Source of the DNA: Sphingomicrobium sediminis
Lineage (GTDB): Bacteria; Pseudomonadota; Alphaproteobacteria; Sphingomonadales; Sphingomonadaceae
Assembly: GCF_023805295.1 (NCBI RefSeq)
Contig: NZ_JAMSHT010000001.1
Location: forward strand, 930,001 to 994,000
Direction: 5' to 3'
Length of the DNA stretch: 64,000 bases
Part shown: positions 1 through 10,305 of the stretch, in pieces
How the letters are laid out: each line of letters begins with the position of its first letter
Position numbering within the stretch: the stretch's first letter is position 1
Program-made: the position numbers and the translations under genes
Notes under the pieces: model-generated
What the model saw: only the letters and a program-made list of their open reading frames with translations
The model's database searches: none
What the model was told of the DNA's origin: nothing

Positions 1-821
1 ATAGCCTTGAGGTCGCGCTCGAACAGGCCGAGCGTCGAAGGATTGGTGATCATCACGCCGGCAACGTCAGGGCCGAGGCGCGATTTCAGTGCTTCCAGAT
101 CGACGCGGCCATCCTCGTTAGCCGGGATATTTTCGATCCGGTAACCGGCGAAGGCCGCGGTGGCCGGGTTGGTGCCATGCGCGCTTTCGGGCACGAGAAT
201 GACCTCGCGGGCATCCCCCCTCGCCTCGAGCGCAGCGCGGATGCAAAGGATTCCGCACAACTCGCCGTGCGCGCCCGCCTTCGGACTCATCGCGACGCTG
301 TGCATGCCGGTGAGTTCGATCAGCCAGAATGCGAGCTCGTTGATGACCTCGAGTGCACCGCGCACGGTGCTGGTCGGCTGCAACGGGTGCACGTCGGCAA
401 AGCCGGGCATCCGCGCAATCTTCTCGTTGAGACGCGGATTGTGCTTCATCGTGCACGAACCAAGCGGGAAGAGCCCGAGGTCGATGGCGTAATTTTGCCT
501 GCTGAGGCGGGTATAGTGCCGCACCGTCTGGGGCTCGGTGAGGCCGGGCAGCCCAATTTCGCTTTTGCGCCCGAAATTGCCGAGGCGACTGGTCGTCTCG
601 CTCGCAGGCGTCGGTTGTTCGGGCTGGATCACGCCAGCGAGGTCGAGCCGCGAAGCAAAGTCGAAATCGACGCCGGTGGTCTCGGTATCGCCAATCTCGA
701 AGATCAGCGGCTCTTCGAGCATCAGCGCGCGATTGCCGGTCGTCGTGTCGGGACCGCTCATCGCATTATGCCCGTCGACAGGCGTGCCGGGCTTCCAGCC
801 GGAGGCGTTGAGGTCGCTCAT
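1..821 (-). CDS. gcvPB: Glycine dehydrogenase (decarboxylating) subunit 2, partial
   Basis: This is the C-terminal-type subunit of a split P-protein of the glycine cleavage system, which decarboxylates glycine and passes the aminomethyl group to the lipoyl arm of GcvH. About 273 residues from the N-terminus are present; the 3' end runs off the window edge. Reading the reverse strand from 821 gives [14 protein letters not shown] and later the family motif [11 protein letters not shown] near residue 130. The PLP-binding lysine of this subunit lies further downstream and is not in the window. The ATG overlaps the gcvPA stop by 4 bp (ATGA), so translation is probably coupled. It is the last gene of the gcvT-gcvH-gcvPA-gcvPB operon. 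Confidence 0.95.
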   Translation of the reverse strand, partial: MSDLNASGWKPGTPVDGHNAMSGPDTTTGNRALMLEEPLIFEIGDTETTGVDFDFASRLDLAGVIQPEQPTPASETTSRLGNFGRKSEIGLPGLTEPQTVRHYTRLSRQNYAIDLGLFPLGSCTMKHNPRLNEKIARMPGFADVHPLQPTSTVRGALEVINELAFWLIELTGMHSVAMSPKAGAHGELCGILCIRAALEARGDAREVILVPESAHGTNPATAAFAGYRIENIPANEDGRVDLEALKSRLGPDVAGVMITNPSTLGLFERDLKA

Positions 822-2185
822 GACAGCGCCTCCTTCAGTACCGCGCAGAGGGTATGGATATCCTCCTCGGTCGTCGTCTCGGTGACGGCTACGAGCAGCG
901 CATCGTCGAGCCCGTCACTGTCGGGATAGAGACGCCCGAGCGAGACGCCCGCCAGCACGCCTTTGTCGGCAAGATCGCGCACGAGGGCGCGAGCATCACG
1001 GCCGACCTTCAGGGTGAATTCGTTGAAGAAATGCGCATTGAGCAGCGTCACGCCCTCGATCGCGCCAAGCTGGTCGGCGGCGAGGCAGGCAAGACGATGA
1101 TTCTCCGCCGCCAGCGCGCGCAGCCCCTTCTCGCCCAGCAAGGTCATGTGGACACTGAAGGCCAGCGCGCAAAGCCCTGAATTCGTACAGATATTACTGG
1201 TCGCTTTCTCGCGGCGAATATGCTGCTCGCGGGTCGACAAAGTGAGGACATAACCGCGCTTGCCTTCGGCATCGACGGTCTCGCCGCACAGGCGGCCCGG
1301 CATCATGCGGACATGCTTGGGATCGCGGATCGCGAACAGGCCGAGATAGGGCCCGCCAAATTGCAGGCCGACGCCGATCGACTGGCCCTCGCCAACGACG
1401 ATATCGGCGCCCAGATTGCCCGGTGCCTCGATCGCGCCCAATGCCACCGGTTCGGTATTGACCGCGATCAGCAGCGCGCCCTTTTCGTGCGCAGCCTCGG
1501 CAATGCGCGGGAGGTCAGGCAGGCGGCCAAGAATGTCGGGATATTGCACGACGACGCAACTCGTATCCTCGTCGATCCGCGCAATCAGGCCGTCATCGTC
1601 CGGATGCGGCGTGAGGCTCGGCGGTGCACCGGCGATCTCGTCCTCGGTGAACTTGGCCATGGTCCGCACCACCTCGGCATAATGTGGGTGCAGCGCGCCC
1701 GAGAGGACGACTTTCTTCTTCTTGCCGCGCGCGATGCGGCTGGCCATCGCCACTGCCTCCCAGCAGGCCGTCGAGCCATCGTACATGCTCGCATTGGCGA
1801 TTTCGCAGCCATAGAGCCGCGCCACCTGGCTCTGGAATTCGAACAGCATCTGCAGCGTGCCCTGCGCGATTTCCGGCTGGTAGGGCGTGTAGGCGGTCAG
1901 AAACTCGCCGCGCTGGATGATATGATCGACGCTCGCCGGGACATGGTGGCGATAGGCGCCGGCGCCGAGGAAGAAAGGCGCGTCGGCGGCAGCAAGATTC
2001 TTCTTCGACAGGCGGCGCATATGCTTTTCCACCGCCATTTCGCTGGCATGGGTCGGCAGGCCGCGGATTGGGCCGTCGAGCCGCGCCTCTTCGGGCACGT
2101 CAACGAACAGGTCGTCGACGCTCTCGACCCCGATCTTCTCCAGCATCGATGCCCGATCGGCATCGGACAGCGGAAGGTAACGCAT
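818..2185 (-). CDS. gcvPA: Glycine dehydrogenase (decarboxylating) subunit 1
   Basis: N-terminal-type subunit (455 aa) of the two-part P-protein. It starts [15 protein letters not shown] and carries the expected [15 protein letters not shown] and [15 protein letters not shown] stretches of the family; the length is normal for split GcvPA. The ATG at 2185 has a clear ribosome binding site (GGAGG) a few bases upstream, just after the gcvH stop. It lies between gcvH and gcvPB in one operon and works with gcvPB as a heterotetramer in the cytoplasm. Expression should follow the glycine riboswitch ahead of gcvT. Confidence 0.96.
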   Translation of the reverse strand: MRYLPLSDADRASMLEKIGVESVDDLFVDVPEEARLDGPIRGLPTHASEMAVEKHMRRLSKKNLAAADAPFFLGAGAYRHHVPASVDHIIQRGEFLTAYTPYQPEIAQGTLQMLFEFQSQVARLYGCEIANASMYDGSTACWEAVAMASRIARGKKKKVVLSGALHPHYAEVVRTMAKFTEDEIAGAPPSLTPHPDDDGLIARIDEDTSCVVVQYPDILGRLPDLPRIAEAAHEKGALLIAVNTEPVALGAIEAPGNLGADIVVGEGQSIGVGLQFGGPYLGLFAIRDPKHVRMMPGRLCGETVDAEGKRGYVLTLSTREQHIRREKATSNICTNSGLCALAFSVHMTLLGEKGLRALAAENHRLACLAADQLGAIEGVTLLNAHFFNEFTLKVGRDARALVRDLADKGVLAGVSLGRLYPDSDGLDDALLVAVTETTTEEDIHTLCAVLKEALS

Positions 2186-2193
2186 AATGCCTC

Positions 2194-2565
2194 CTAGAGG
2201 TTGGCGACGAAGTCCTTGTACGCGGCCTCGTCCATCAGGCCTTCAAGTTCGCTCGGATCGCTCAGCTTGATCTTGAAGAACCAGCCCTCGCCTTCGGGAT
2301 CGCTGTTCACCAGCGCAGGATCGTCGGCGAGCTTTTCATTGCCCTCGACGACTTCACCCGACACCGGGGCGTAGACATCGCTGGCGGCCTTCACGCTCTC
2401 GACGACTGCCGCATCGTCGCCCTTGGCGACAGTGCGCCCCGCCTCGGGCGTTTCGGCGAAAACGATGTCGCCCAGCTGCTCCTGCGCATGCGCGGAGATG
2501 CCGACCGTCGCCACGTCGCCATCGACGCGGATCCATTCATGTTCCTTGGTGAAATAGAGGCTCAT
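2194..2565 (-). CDS. gcvH: Glycine cleavage system H protein
   Basis: Lipoyl carrier protein of 123 aa that shuttles the methylamine group between P-, T- and L-proteins. It opens with [17 protein letters not shown], typical of GcvH, and has the lipoylation site lysine in ESVKA around residue 60, followed by [10 protein letters not shown]. Its start codon overlaps the gcvT stop by one base (TAATG), indicating coupled translation. lipB, which makes the octanoyl donor for lipoylation, is found elsewhere in this window near 32.4 kb. Confidence 0.97.
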   Translation of the reverse strand: MSLYFTKEHEWIRVDGDVATVGISAHAQEQLGDIVFAETPEAGRTVAKGDDAAVVESVKAASDVYAPVSGEVVEGNEKLADDPALVNSDPEGEGWFFKIKLSDPSELEGLMDEAAYKDFVANL

Positions 2566-3686
2566 TACTTCTTCCCCTGTTGGCGCTTGTAGCGATGCGG
2601 GACGAACGGCATTGCCGCGACCGTGACGTCGAACAGCTTGCCGCGCTGTTCGGCCTTCACGACCGTGCCTTCGTCGGAAAGGTGGGTGGCGAGATAGCCC
2701 ATGGCGATGGGCCGCTCGAGGCTGGGCGAGAAACCGCCCGAGGTGATCTTGCCGACGACATTGCCCTCGCCGTCCAAGAGCTTGGCGCCCTCGCGCACCG
2801 GCTGGCGGCCGTCGAGGGTGAAGCCGACGCGCTTGACGATGCTGCCATCCTTGAGTTCGCCGAGGATACGCTCGTCGCCCGGAAAGCGGCCTTCCTCGCG
2901 GCGGCGCTTGGAGATGGCAAAGCCGAGATCGGCCATGACTGGCGTCGTCTCTTCATCGAGATCGTGACCGTAAAGCGGCAGTCCCGCCTCGAGCCGCAGC
3001 GAATCGCGCGCGCCGAGACCGACCGGCTTGACGCGCTTGTCCGACACGAGGCGCGCGGCCAGTTCCTTGACCTTGTCGACATGGACCGAAATCTCGAAGC
3101 CGTCTTCGCCGGTATAGCCCGAGCGGCTGATCCACAGCCAGTTGCCGCGCCAGTCGGCGAGCCCTGCGGTCATGAACCCCATGTCGGGCGCGCCCTTGAT
3201 ACCGAGACATTCGACCATCACCGCTTCGGCGTCCGGGCCCTGCAGCGCCAGCAGCGCCTGGTCCTGGTGCATGGTGACGCCGACATTGCTCGGCAGCTTG
3301 CGGAAGAAATGCTTGTAGTCGGCCTGCTTGGTCGCGCCGTTGACGACGGCGATGAAATGCTGGTCGGCATTGGTGACGATAAGGTCGTCCTTGATGCCGC
3401 CGCTATCGTTGAGCAGCACCGAATAGCGCGACTTTCCGGGCTTCAAATTCTTGAAATCGCCGGGCAGCAAGCCTTCGAGCGCTTCGGCGACGCGATCGCC
3501 GGCAAAGCTCAACTGGCCCATATGGCTGACGTCGAACAGGCCGGCATGCTCGCGGGTCCAATTATGCTCGGCGATGATGCCTTCATACTGGATCGGCATT
3601 TCATAGCCTGCAAATTCGACCATGCGCGCACCGCGCTCGCGGTGCCAGCTGTCGAGGGGAAGTTTGGATGGCTCGTTGCCACTCAT
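2565..3686 (-). CDS. gcvT: Glycine cleavage system T protein (aminomethyltransferase)
   Basis: Folate-dependent aminomethyltransferase, 373 aa, first gene of the glycine cleavage operon. It releases ammonia from the aminomethyl-lipoyl GcvH and gives 5,10-methylene-THF. Visible features are FDVSHMGQ near the N-terminus, the central [12 protein letters not shown] motif, and a C-terminal domain ending at [10 protein letters not shown] longer reading from a TTG at 3701 is possible, but ATG at 3686 is preferred because GAAAGG lies 7 bases ahead of it. The tandem glycine riboswitch sits directly upstream. Confidence 0.96.
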   Translation of the reverse strand: MSGNEPSKLPLDSWHRERGARMVEFAGYEMPIQYEGIIAEHNWTREHAGLFDVSHMGQLSFAGDRVAEALEGLLPGDFKNLKPGKSRYSVLLNDSGGIKDDLIVTNADQHFIAVVNGATKQADYKHFFRKLPSNVGVTMHQDQALLALQGPDAEAVMVECLGIKGAPDMGFMTAGLADWRGNWLWISRSGYTGEDGFEISVHVDKVKELAARLVSDKRVKPVGLGARDSLRLEAGLPLYGHDLDEETTPVMADLGFAISKRRREEGRFPGDERILGELKDGSIVKRVGFTLDGRQPVREGAKLLDGEGNVVGKITSGGFSPSLERPIAMGYLATHLSDEGTVVKAEQRGKLFDVTVAAMPFVPHRYKRQQGKK

Positions 3687-3747
3687 CGATGCGCCTTTCA
3701 AACGGTCCGGTCACGACGGCTTGGACGCCGCCGATCCATGAATTCGG

Positions 3748-3950
3748 ACCCCCGCCTGTCGCATCGACCTGAGAGTTTCGACGGAGCGTGTCCGCCTACC
3801 CCTTCGGTGGTGGCCCCGCGCCAGGCGCAGTCCCACACTTTCCAGACTGTCATTGGGGCCAGACGGTCCGTCTGCCTGAGAGATTCCGGGGGCGGTTGCT
3901 CCTTCGGCGCCGCAGCACATTCATACCGCGACCTCTCCCGCATGGCCCCC
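3748..3950 (-). promoter_or_regulatory. Tandem glycine riboswitch (two aptamers)
   Basis: The leader of gcvT read on the minus strand shows two glycine aptamers in a row. The first begins with GGGAGAG (about 3931-3940), contains GCGCCGAAGGAGCAA (about 3895-3909) and closes with CUCUCAGGCA (about 3873-3883). The second contains CCGAAGGGGUAGGC (about 3790-3806) and closes with GAAACUCUCAGGU (about 3768-3780). These are the conserved elements of the gcvT class. Tandem forms usually act as an ON switch for glycine cleavage genes; the sense of control is inferred from the downstream gene. No protein gene is present between 3687 and 4048. Confidence 0.93.
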
Positions 3951-3987
3951 CGATAGCGACACGGAATCGCCACCGGAGACGCCAGAA

Positions 3988-4016
3988 GCAATGCGCCCCG
4001 CCGACCTTTTAGTCAA
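3988..4016 (-). promoter_or_regulatory. Candidate promoter of the gcv operon
   Basis: On the minus strand TTGACT (4011-4016) is followed by a 17-base spacer and CATTGC (3988-3993). This would start transcription about 35 bases before the riboswitch. The -10 is poor, and the -35 lies in the loop of the terminator hairpin for the upstream lipoprotein gene, so the call is weak. Confidence 0.3.
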
Positions 4017-4039
4017 TCGACCAAAAGGCGGTGCGGGGC
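3994..4039 (-). terminator. Hairpin terminator after the lipoprotein gene
   Basis: GCCCCGC plus CCTTTT pair with AAAAGG plus GCGGGGC across a 12-base loop, giving a long stem just past the stop of the lipoprotein gene at 4049. It separates that gene from the glycine cleavage operon on the same strand. The U-tract is within the stem rather than after it. Confidence 0.6.
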
Positions 4040-4048
4040 TGCGAAGAT

Positions 4049-4681
4049 TTAACGCGTGACGTTGTAGCGCAGCTGATCGCCCGACAGCTGGAATCCGACC
4101 AGCTGTTCAAAGGTCGCGCGGGCCACGGCGGCGCGCACGGCGGGCTGGCTCAGCGGATCGATGGCGGCGTCGACATCGCCAGGGTCGCGGCGACGGGTGA
4201 GCTCGCGCTCGATCTCGGGCGGCAGCTGGGTCGCTGAGCGATTGACGCGGATCGTCGCCTGACCCGGTGCTTCGGCGCTGAGCGAGCCTGCTGCAAAGTT
4301 AAGCGTGACCTGGCCGATGCGCTTGGCAACCACGGCATCGCCGCCCTGCACGGCGACGTTGAAGATGGGCAGCGTCAGGCTACGCGCAGGACCGGCTTCG
4401 CGGCGCGAGGCGATCACGTCGAAGGTCGCGGTCGAGACGACGCTGGAGGAATCCTCGAAGCAACTGCCATCGAGGTTGGTGATGGTCGCAGTCACGTCGA
4501 TCGCACTCGACGCCGTGCTTCCCGCCGGGTCGAACAAGGTGACCGAGCCGGTGCCGGCGGGGATAGCGAGCTGCGGGCAAACGCTGCGCGCGGCGATGAC
4601 GCCGCCGTCGCGAATCGTCCCCTGCCCGCCGCAAGCGGCGAGCGTCAAAGTGGCGGCGGCAATGGCCAGCGGTCGAAGCAT
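4049..4681 (-). CDS. Putative outer-membrane lipoprotein, unknown function
   Basis: About 210 aa starting [19 protein letters not shown], a lipoprotein signal peptide with lipobox LAAC, so the mature protein should begin at Cys around residue 17. The rest has no family I can name; it looks like a beta-rich periplasmic domain (for example VTLFDPAGS and TATFDVIAS) and includes a hydrophobic [12 protein letters not shown] segment. An ATG at 4696 (MGLSV) is also in frame; 4681 gives the more usual signal peptide. It is divergent from ispH, with about 85 bp between the starts, and is followed by a strong hairpin. Confidence 0.75.
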   Translation of the reverse strand: MLRPLAIAAATLTLAACGGQGTIRDGGVIAARSVCPQLAIPAGTGSVTLFDPAGSTASSAIDVTATITNLDGSCFEDSSSVVSTATFDVIASRREAGPARSLTLPIFNVAVQGGDAVVAKRIGQVTLNFAAGSLSAEAPGQATIRVNRSATQLPPEIERELTRRRDPGDVDAAIDPLSQPAVRAAVARATFEQLVGFQLSGDQLRYNVTR

Positions 4682-4766
4682 GACTGATAATCCCATTCAA
4701 ATTCGGTTGAACCTATCCATAGGTAGCCCCTTCACGCTTGCCAAGCGATTGACTACATCTCTTGGC

Positions 4767-5714
4767 ATGAATGCCGATGCCCCCAAGCTCGACGTGCTCG
4801 TTGCCGCCCCGCGCGGCTTCTGTGCCGGTGTCGACCGCGCCATCAAGATCGTCGAGCTCGCGCTCGAGCGATACGGCCCGCCCGTCTATGTTCGTCACGA
4901 GATCGTGCACAACAAGTTCGTCGTCGACCGTCTGCGCGGCCTTGGCGCCGTCTTCGTCGAGACGCTGGACGGTGTCCCCGACGGCAAGCCCGTCGTCTTT
5001 TCGGCCCATGGCGTGCCCAAGGCGGTGCCCCGAGCTGCCGAAGCACGCGGGCTCGATTATCTCGACGCCACCTGTCCGCTAGTCAGCAAGGTCCATCGTC
5101 AGGCCGAGCGGATGATCGAACATGGCCGCCACATCCTCTTCATCGGCCATGCCGGCCATCCCGAGGTGATCGGCACGTTCGGGCAGGTGCCCGAAGGCCA
5201 TATGACGCTGGTGGAAACTGACGAGGATGCGCGTACCATCGAGGTCGACGATCCCGAATGTCTCGGCTTCCTCACCCAGACGACCCTGTCGGTCGACGAT
5301 ACCGAAGAGATTATCGAAATCCTCAAGGAACGCTTCCCCGCCATTGTCGGGCCGAAGGGCGAGGATATCTGTTACGCGACCTCCAACCGCCAGGCTGCGG
5401 TCAAGCAGATTGCCGGCCAGGTCGATCGCCTGCTGGTCATCGGCGCGCCCAATAGCTCGAACAGCCGCCGCCTCGCCGAACTGGCCGAGCGGCTCGGGAC
5501 GCCTTCGGTGCTGATCGAGCGCGCCGAGCATATCGATTGGGAATGGCTGGGCACGCCGTCGAGCATCGGGATAACCGCCGGCGCTTCGGCCCCGGAGATC
5601 CTCGTCCGCGAAGTCATTGAAGCGCTAGGCGACCGTTTCGAGGTCGCCGAACGCGAGGTCGAGCATGTCGAGGAGCAGATGATCTTCAAGCTGCCCCGCG
5701 AACTGGTGGCCTGA
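4767..5714 (+). CDS. ispH: 4-hydroxy-3-methylbut-2-enyl diphosphate reductase
   Basis: Last enzyme of the MEP isoprenoid pathway, a [4Fe-4S] reductase making IPP and DMAPP. The 315-aa product has the family's opening [35 protein letters not shown] (iron-sulfur Cys), [19 protein letters not shown] and CYATSNRQ (third Cys), and ends with [12 protein letters not shown]. The ATG at 4767 gives [15 protein letters not shown]; the much longer open frame upstream runs antisense through the lipoprotein gene and is not real. rnhA follows 11 bp later. Confidence 0.97.
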   Translation: MNADAPKLDVLVAAPRGFCAGVDRAIKIVELALERYGPPVYVRHEIVHNKFVVDRLRGLGAVFVETLDGVPDGKPVVFSAHGVPKAVPRAAEARGLDYLDATCPLVSKVHRQAERMIEHGRHILFIGHAGHPEVIGTFGQVPEGHMTLVETDEDARTIEVDDPECLGFLTQTTLSVDDTEEIIEILKERFPAIVGPKGEDICYATSNRQAAVKQIAGQVDRLLVIGAPNSSNSRRLAELAERLGTPSVLIERAEHIDWEWLGTPSSIGITAGASAPEILVREVIEALGDRFEVAEREVEHVEEQMIFKLPRELVA

Positions 5715-5725
5715 GCACGCTTACC

Positions 5726-6166
5726 TTGGACACGGTAGAAATCTGGACGGACGGCGCCTGCAAGGGCAATCCCGGCCCCGGTGGCTGGGGCGCGATCCTG
5801 CGCCATGGCGAGACCGAGAAGGAGCTGTGCGGGAGCGAGGCCAACACCACCAATAATCGCATGGAAATGATGGCCGCCATTGCCGCGCTCGAAGCCTTGA
5901 AGCGCCCCTGCAAGGTCATCCTCACCACCGACAGCATCTATGTTCGCGACGGCATCACCAAGTGGATCCACGGCTGGAAGAAGAATGGCTGGCGCAATGC
6001 CGCGAAGAAGCCGGTCAAGAATGAGGATCTGTGGCAGCGACTCGAGGAAGCCGCCAAGCCGCACGATATCGAATGGCATTGGGTGAAGGGCCATGACGGC
6101 CACCCGGAAAACGAACGCGCCGACGAAATCGCGACGCGCGAGGCCGAATTGGAAGCAGAAAGCTAG
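5726..6166 (+). CDS. rnhA: Ribonuclease HI
   Basis: RNase HI of 146 aa, which degrades the RNA strand of RNA-DNA hybrids. It starts [21 protein letters not shown]; the catalytic carboxylates are visible as Asp in TDGAC, Glu in NRMEMMAA, Asp in TTDSIYV and Asp/Glu near HPENERADE. The start codon is TTG at 5726, chosen because it gives the canonical N-terminus and no ATG or GTG is available before the conserved core. It lies 11 bp after ispH, probably in one transcript, and overlaps the end of the convergent oxidoreductase by 4 bp. Confidence 0.95.
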   Translation: MDTVEIWTDGACKGNPGPGGWGAILRHGETEKELCGSEANTTNNRMEMMAAIAALEALKRPCKVILTTDSIYVRDGITKWIHGWKKNGWRNAAKKPVKNEDLWQRLEEAAKPHDIEWHWVKGHDGHPENERADEIATREAELEAES

Positions 6167-7278
6167 AAGAAGCGCTCGGGCAGGAATGCCCGCGTCGACA
6201 ATCCGCCCGCCACGCCGGTCGGCTCGTCATCCATGAAGATGGCCCGCGCGAGCGCGGCGGCGGCCGGCTGTGACTGGATGCCGGTCCCCCCCTGTCCTGC
6301 ATACCAGAAGAAAGCGGGCTGACCGGGGTCACGGCCGAACACCGGATTGCGGTCGGGGCTGAAGGTGCGAAGGCCCGCCCATTTGCGCTCCACCTTTTCG
6401 ACCTTCCAGTCGACGATGGTGCCGAGACGGTCGATGGCCTCGGCGACGGCCAGCTCTTCGGGTGCGGCGTCGCAGGGGTCGCAATCGGTTTCATCGTGCG
6501 GGCTGAGCCAAATCGTCTGTTCGCCCTCGCCGCGAAAATAGAAACGGCCCTCGGTATCGGCGACGAGCGGCAGTCCTTTCATGCCTTGGCGATCGACACG
6601 CAGCTGCATCATCGTGCGGCGTTTCGGCACGAAGCCCAGCGGTTCGATCCCGCATCGTTTTGCAACCTCGTCGGCCCATGCACCGGCGGCGTTGACCAGC
6701 TGTGTCGCTTCGCCCTCGCGGCCATCGCGCAAGCGGATCGCCCAGCGCCCTCCCTTATAAGACGCCTCGGCCAGCTCGGCGCTGGTCAGCATCTTGCCGC
6801 CCATGCGGGTCAAGGATGATAGGTAAGCCTGATGCAATCCGGCGACGTCGATATCGCGGCAGCTGGGTTCTGCAAGGCCGCGCGACCAGCCGTCGCGAAG
6901 TCCCGGCACTAAGGATTTCAATCGTGCCGGATCGAGCCGTTCAGTCGCAACCCCCGGCGGGATATCGGCAAAGGGCTGCTCCACCGAATCGCGCGCGACA
7001 TGGATCGCACCGCGCGGGCTGAGGAAACCGTGGGGCGAGAAATTGGCAGGCGGCTGTTCGAGAAAGGCGCGGCTCGCGGCCGTCAGCGGCGAGACAGCCG
7101 CGCCGCCATAGCTTTCCAGCCAGAAGGCCGCCGAGCGGCCCGTCGAATGATAGCCGGGGCGCTCCTCGCTCTCGAGCAAGGTGACCTCGAGCCCCCGCCG
7201 CGCGAGGTGCGCACCGAGGGCCGCGCCGGCAATCCCGGCACCCACCACGACGGTATCTGAAAAAAAGTCCGGATTCAC
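6163..7278 (-). CDS. FAD-dependent amino acid oxidase-type oxidoreductase
   Basis: A 371-aa member of the glycine/D-amino-acid oxidase (DAO) family. The N-terminus has the Rossmann dinucleotide motif [13 protein letters not shown] followed by the acidic strand end TLLESE, and the [11 protein letters not shown] stretch common to the family. A C-terminal [16 protein letters not shown] segment matches the FAD-contacting end of DAO proteins. The substrate cannot be told. The start is GTG at 7278; the longer open frame upstream is antisense to cpaA. It converges on rnhA. Confidence 0.85.
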   Translation of the reverse strand: MNPDFFSDTVVVGAGIAGAALGAHLARRGLEVTLLESEERPGYHSTGRSAAFWLESYGGAAVSPLTAASRAFLEQPPANFSPHGFLSPRGAIHVARDSVEQPFADIPPGVATERLDPARLKSLVPGLRDGWSRGLAEPSCRDIDVAGLHQAYLSSLTRMGGKMLTSAELAEASYKGGRWAIRLRDGREGEATQLVNAAGAWADEVAKRCGIEPLGFVPKRRTMMQLRVDRQGMKGLPLVADTEGRFYFRGEGEQTIWLSPHDETDCDPCDAAPEELAVAEAIDRLGTIVDWKVEKVERKWAGLRTFSPDRNPVFGRDPGQPAFFWYAGQGGTGIQSQPAAAALARAIFMDDEPTGVAGGLSTRAFLPERFF

Positions 7279-7326
7279 GTGGGCTTGGTTACGGTTTGGA
7301 AAGTCCTGCCGTCTAGACCCTGCATC

Positions 7327-7800
7327 ATGATGAACATGGATTTTACCTTCATCCTCTTGGGCGGGCTGGGCTTGCTGATGGTCTACATGGCCATTCGCGA
7401 CATCCAGACCTACACGATCGAGAACTGGATCGTCGGGCTCGTGGCCGTGGCCGCGCCGCTCTACTGGTGGTCCGCGGGCGTCGACCTGTGGCCCGATGCG
7501 GCAATCCGCATCGGCGTCGCTGCGATCGTCTTCCTGCTGCTGCTGGTCATGTTCAACATGGGAGTGATGGGCGGCGGCGACGTGAAGCTCGCCACCGCAC
7601 TGGCGCTTTGGTTCACCTGGGCCGGCACCTTGAAGTTCCTGGTCATCATGTCGCTGGCGGGCGGGGCCCTGTCCATCTTGGTCGCCGTCAACCACAAAAT
7701 CCGCAAAAAACCTGAGAAAGCCGAGGTTCCTTACGGGGTCGCGATCGCCATCGGCGTGTTGTGGTTACTCACCCAACGCTTTCTTAACCATTTTGCCTGA
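7327..7800 (+). CDS. cpaA: Prepilin peptidase of the tad/cpa system
   Basis: Inner-membrane aspartyl peptidase (about 157 aa) that processes Flp-type prepilins. There are several membrane segments; the two catalytic aspartates are visible as Asp in IRDIQTYTIENW near residue 25 and in MGGGDVKLATA (GxGD-type motif). The start at 7327 (MMNMDFTFI) puts the first membrane helix at the N-terminus. It is the first gene of the cpaABCDE-tadBC run. No Flp pilin gene is seen beside it. Confidence 0.88.
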   Translation: MMNMDFTFILLGGLGLLMVYMAIRDIQTYTIENWIVGLVAVAAPLYWWSAGVDLWPDAAIRIGVAAIVFLLLLVMFNMGVMGGGDVKLATALALWFTWAGTLKFLVIMSLAGGALSILVAVNHKIRKKPEKAEVPYGVAIAIGVLWLLTQRFLNHFA

Positions 7801-7847
7801 TCACTAGGCACAGTTGAATAGGCCCACTTGGGGGAGGCGATTTCGCC

Positions 7848-8861
7848 ATGAACGCAAAGAAACTCATGCTGCTCGTTGGAGCTCTGGTCATCGCGGTGGT
7901 TACCGCCGTCATGGCCAAGAATATGTTCTCGGGTGCCGGTGCCGTGGAGGCGGAAGCCGCTGCTGTCCCGACCGGTCCGAAGGTGTTGGTTGCGCGTAAA
8001 GCGCTGCCGGTTGGCACCCTCATCGACGCCGAGGCCCTGACTTATCAGGCCTGGCCCGAAGAACTGGTCCAGAATGCCTACTATACCGAAGAGGATGCCG
8101 ACTCGGATCCGAGCGCGCTGATCGGGACGGTCGTCCGTTCGCAGATCACCGCCGGTCAGCCGATCACGCGTGGTAGCCTTGTCGGTCCCGATGATCGCGG
8201 CTTCCTCGCTGCGGCTCTCGGCCCGGGCATGCGCGCCATCACGGTGCCGATCGAAGTGACGCGCGGCGCTGCCGGCTTCATCTTCCCGGGCGACCGTGTG
8301 GACATGATCCTCACCCAGAATGTCGCTGCGACCGATGACGGTCCGCCGCTGCAGGCCTCGGAAACGATCATTCGCAACCTGCGCGTTCTCGCCACCGACC
8401 AGCGTCTCGACGCCAAGGACGAAGAGGGCAAGCAGGTCGTGACCGGCTTCTCGATGGTGACCTTCGAAGTCACCCCGAAAATCGCCGAGAAGATCCAGGT
8501 GTCGCAGAATGTGGGGACGCTGAGCCTGGTGCTGCGCTCGATCGCCGACAATCAGTCGGAGCTCGAACGTGCGGTTGCCGCTGGCGAAGTGGAAGTGCCC
8601 GAAGGCGCGACCCCGGCTGACGAACGTCGCATCCTGCTGCAGGTCGCGAACCGTCCGATCGACACCAACACCACCTATACGACGGGTGGCCAGGTTTCGC
8701 GCTTCCAGCGCTCGAGCATGGCCCCGGTCAAGAAGCCTGATGCGTACGGCGCGAACAACAATAATGTCCAGGCCGCGGCTGCCAATGCGGTGCCCGCCGG
8801 TCCGACGGTCCGTGTCGCTCGTGGCAATGTTGTCAGCATCGTTCCGGTAGGGAGCCGCTAA
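7848..8861 (+). CDS. cpaB: Flp pilus assembly protein CpaB (RcpC)
   Basis: A 337-aa protein with an N-terminal membrane anchor (LLVGALVIAVVTAVMA) and a SAF domain following (VLVARKALPVGTLIDAEAL), the hallmark of CpaB/RcpC. It is thought to act in the periplasm with the secretin. The ATG at 7848 has a strong ribosome binding site (GGGGGAGG). A low-complexity Asn/Ala tail precedes the C-terminus. It is one base short of abutting cpaC and is clearly in the same operon. Confidence 0.93.
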   Translation: MNAKKLMLLVGALVIAVVTAVMAKNMFSGAGAVEAEAAAVPTGPKVLVARKALPVGTLIDAEALTYQAWPEELVQNAYYTEEDADSDPSALIGTVVRSQITAGQPITRGSLVGPDDRGFLAAALGPGMRAITVPIEVTRGAAGFIFPGDRVDMILTQNVAATDDGPPLQASETIIRNLRVLATDQRLDAKDEEGKQVVTGFSMVTFEVTPKIAEKIQVSQNVGTLSLVLRSIADNQSELERAVAAGEVEVPEGATPADERRILLQVANRPIDTNTTYTTGGQVSRFQRSSMAPVKKPDAYGANNNNVQAAAANAVPAGPTVRVARGNVVSIVPVGSR

Positions 8862-8862
8862 G

Positions 8863-10281
8863 ATGAAGACCTTGAAGAACACGATCCGTGTCACGGTGGC
8901 TGCCGCTGCCCTGACCCTCGCTCCGATGGTCGCCGCGACCCCTGCCCTTGCGCAGTCGGCCGCCGTCCAGCCCGACGAAACGCTGACGCTCAGCCAGGGC
9001 ACGGGGACCTTGGTCCGCCTGCCCGGCACCATCACCGACGTCTTCATCGCTGATGAAACGATCGCCGATGTGACCGTTCGCTCGAACCGCCAGATCTACA
9101 TCTTCGGTGAGAATTTCGGTGAGACGACCATCTATGCCACCGGTGCCGGCGGCCAGGTCATCTATGCCGCGAAGATCCAGGTCGGCAATAATATCGGGTC
9201 CGTCGACCAGATGCTCACCCTGGCGATGCCGGAAGCCAATATCCGCGCCACGCCGATGAACAATCTGGTTCTCCTGACTGGTACGGTTGAATCGCCGAAC
9301 GATGCCGAAGAAGCCGAACGCCTCGTTCGTGCCTATGTCGGTGACGGCCTTGAAGTGGTGAGCCGCCTGCGTCAGGCGACCCCGCTGCAGGTCAACCTCA
9401 AGGTGAAGATCGCCGAGGTGAACCGCACGCTGATCAAGAATATCGGTGTGAACCTGCTGTCGACCGCCGATAATACGGACGGTTTCCAGTTCGGTATCTC
9501 GCAGGGTTCGGCCGTCAACAATGACGGTTCGGTCATCCGCGGTCCGCTGGGTGCCACCCTGCGCGGCGCTGGCAGCCTGTTCGGCCTCGACCTGGTCGGT
9601 GCGCTCGAGCTGGCCGAGACCGATGGTCTTGTCACCACGCTCGCCGAACCGAACCTCACCGCGCTCTCTGGCGAAACCGCAAGCTTCCTTGCCGGTGGTG
9701 AATTCCCGGTTCCGATCAGCCAGACGCTCGGCGCTGTCTCGATCGAATATAAGAGCTACGGTGTCGGCCTTGCCTTCACCCCGATCGTGCTCGCCGACGG
9801 CCGCATCTCGATGCGCGTCCGCCCGGAAGTTTCCGAACTGAGCCAGGAAGGCGCCATCCGCCTCAATGGTTTCGACGTTCCGGCGCTGGTTACCCGCCGC
9901 GCGGAAACCACCGTCGAACTGGGTTCGGGCCAGAGCTTCATGATTGCCGGCCTGCTGCGTCAGACGGGCACCAACAATATCGAGAAGACCCCGCTGCTCG
10001 GCGACCTTCCGATCCTTGGTGCGCTGTTCCGCTCGACGAGCTTCCGTCGCAATGAGACCGAACTGGTCATCATCGTGACGCCCTATCTCGTGAAGCCGGT
10101 TTCGGGCCGCCTGCCGCTACCGACCGATGGCTATCGCCATCCCAACGATGTCGAACGCGTGCTGGAAGGCCAGAGCTATGTCGGCGTGTCGGGTCCCGAA
10201 GGGGTCGTCCCTGACGCCCGCGTCGGCGGCACCCAGCAGGCCCCCGCAGCTGCAGCTCCGCAGCCCGGTTTCAGCCTCTAA
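8863..10281 (+). CDS. cpaC: Outer-membrane secretin of the tad/cpa pilus
   Basis: A 472-aa secretin (RcpA/CpaC) forming the outer-membrane channel. A cleavable signal peptide ends near TPALAQ (residue 31). The N-terminal pilus/secretin domain carries the BON-like VLLTGTVESPNDAEEAERL stretch, and the C-terminal secretin domain ends in the conserved LGDLPILGALFRST followed by ELVIIVTPYLV. The start codon follows cpaB by one base. Residues after about 430 form a variable Pro/Ala tail. Confidence 0.96.
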   Translation: MKTLKNTIRVTVAAAALTLAPMVAATPALAQSAAVQPDETLTLSQGTGTLVRLPGTITDVFIADETIADVTVRSNRQIYIFGENFGETTIYATGAGGQVIYAAKIQVGNNIGSVDQMLTLAMPEANIRATPMNNLVLLTGTVESPNDAEEAERLVRAYVGDGLEVVSRLRQATPLQVNLKVKIAEVNRTLIKNIGVNLLSTADNTDGFQFGISQGSAVNNDGSVIRGPLGATLRGAGSLFGLDLVGALELAETDGLVTTLAEPNLTALSGETASFLAGGEFPVPISQTLGAVSIEYKSYGVGLAFTPIVLADGRISMRVRPEVSELSQEGAIRLNGFDVPALVTRRAETTVELGSGQSFMIAGLLRQTGTNNIEKTPLLGDLPILGALFRSTSFRRNETELVIIVTPYLVKPVSGRLPLPTDGYRHPNDVERVLEGQSYVGVSGPEGVVPDARVGGTQQAPAAAAPQPGFSL

Positions 10282-10305
10282 GCGGTCAAGAAGGGAAACA
10301 GCAAC

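Noticed and set aside
2580..3956. A 458-residue plus-strand open frame opposite gcvT and the riboswitch.
   Set aside because: Antisense to a certain gene and to a structured RNA.
3698..3991. A 97-residue open frame over the gcvT leader.
   Set aside because: The sequence is the tandem glycine riboswitch; the frame has no coding character.
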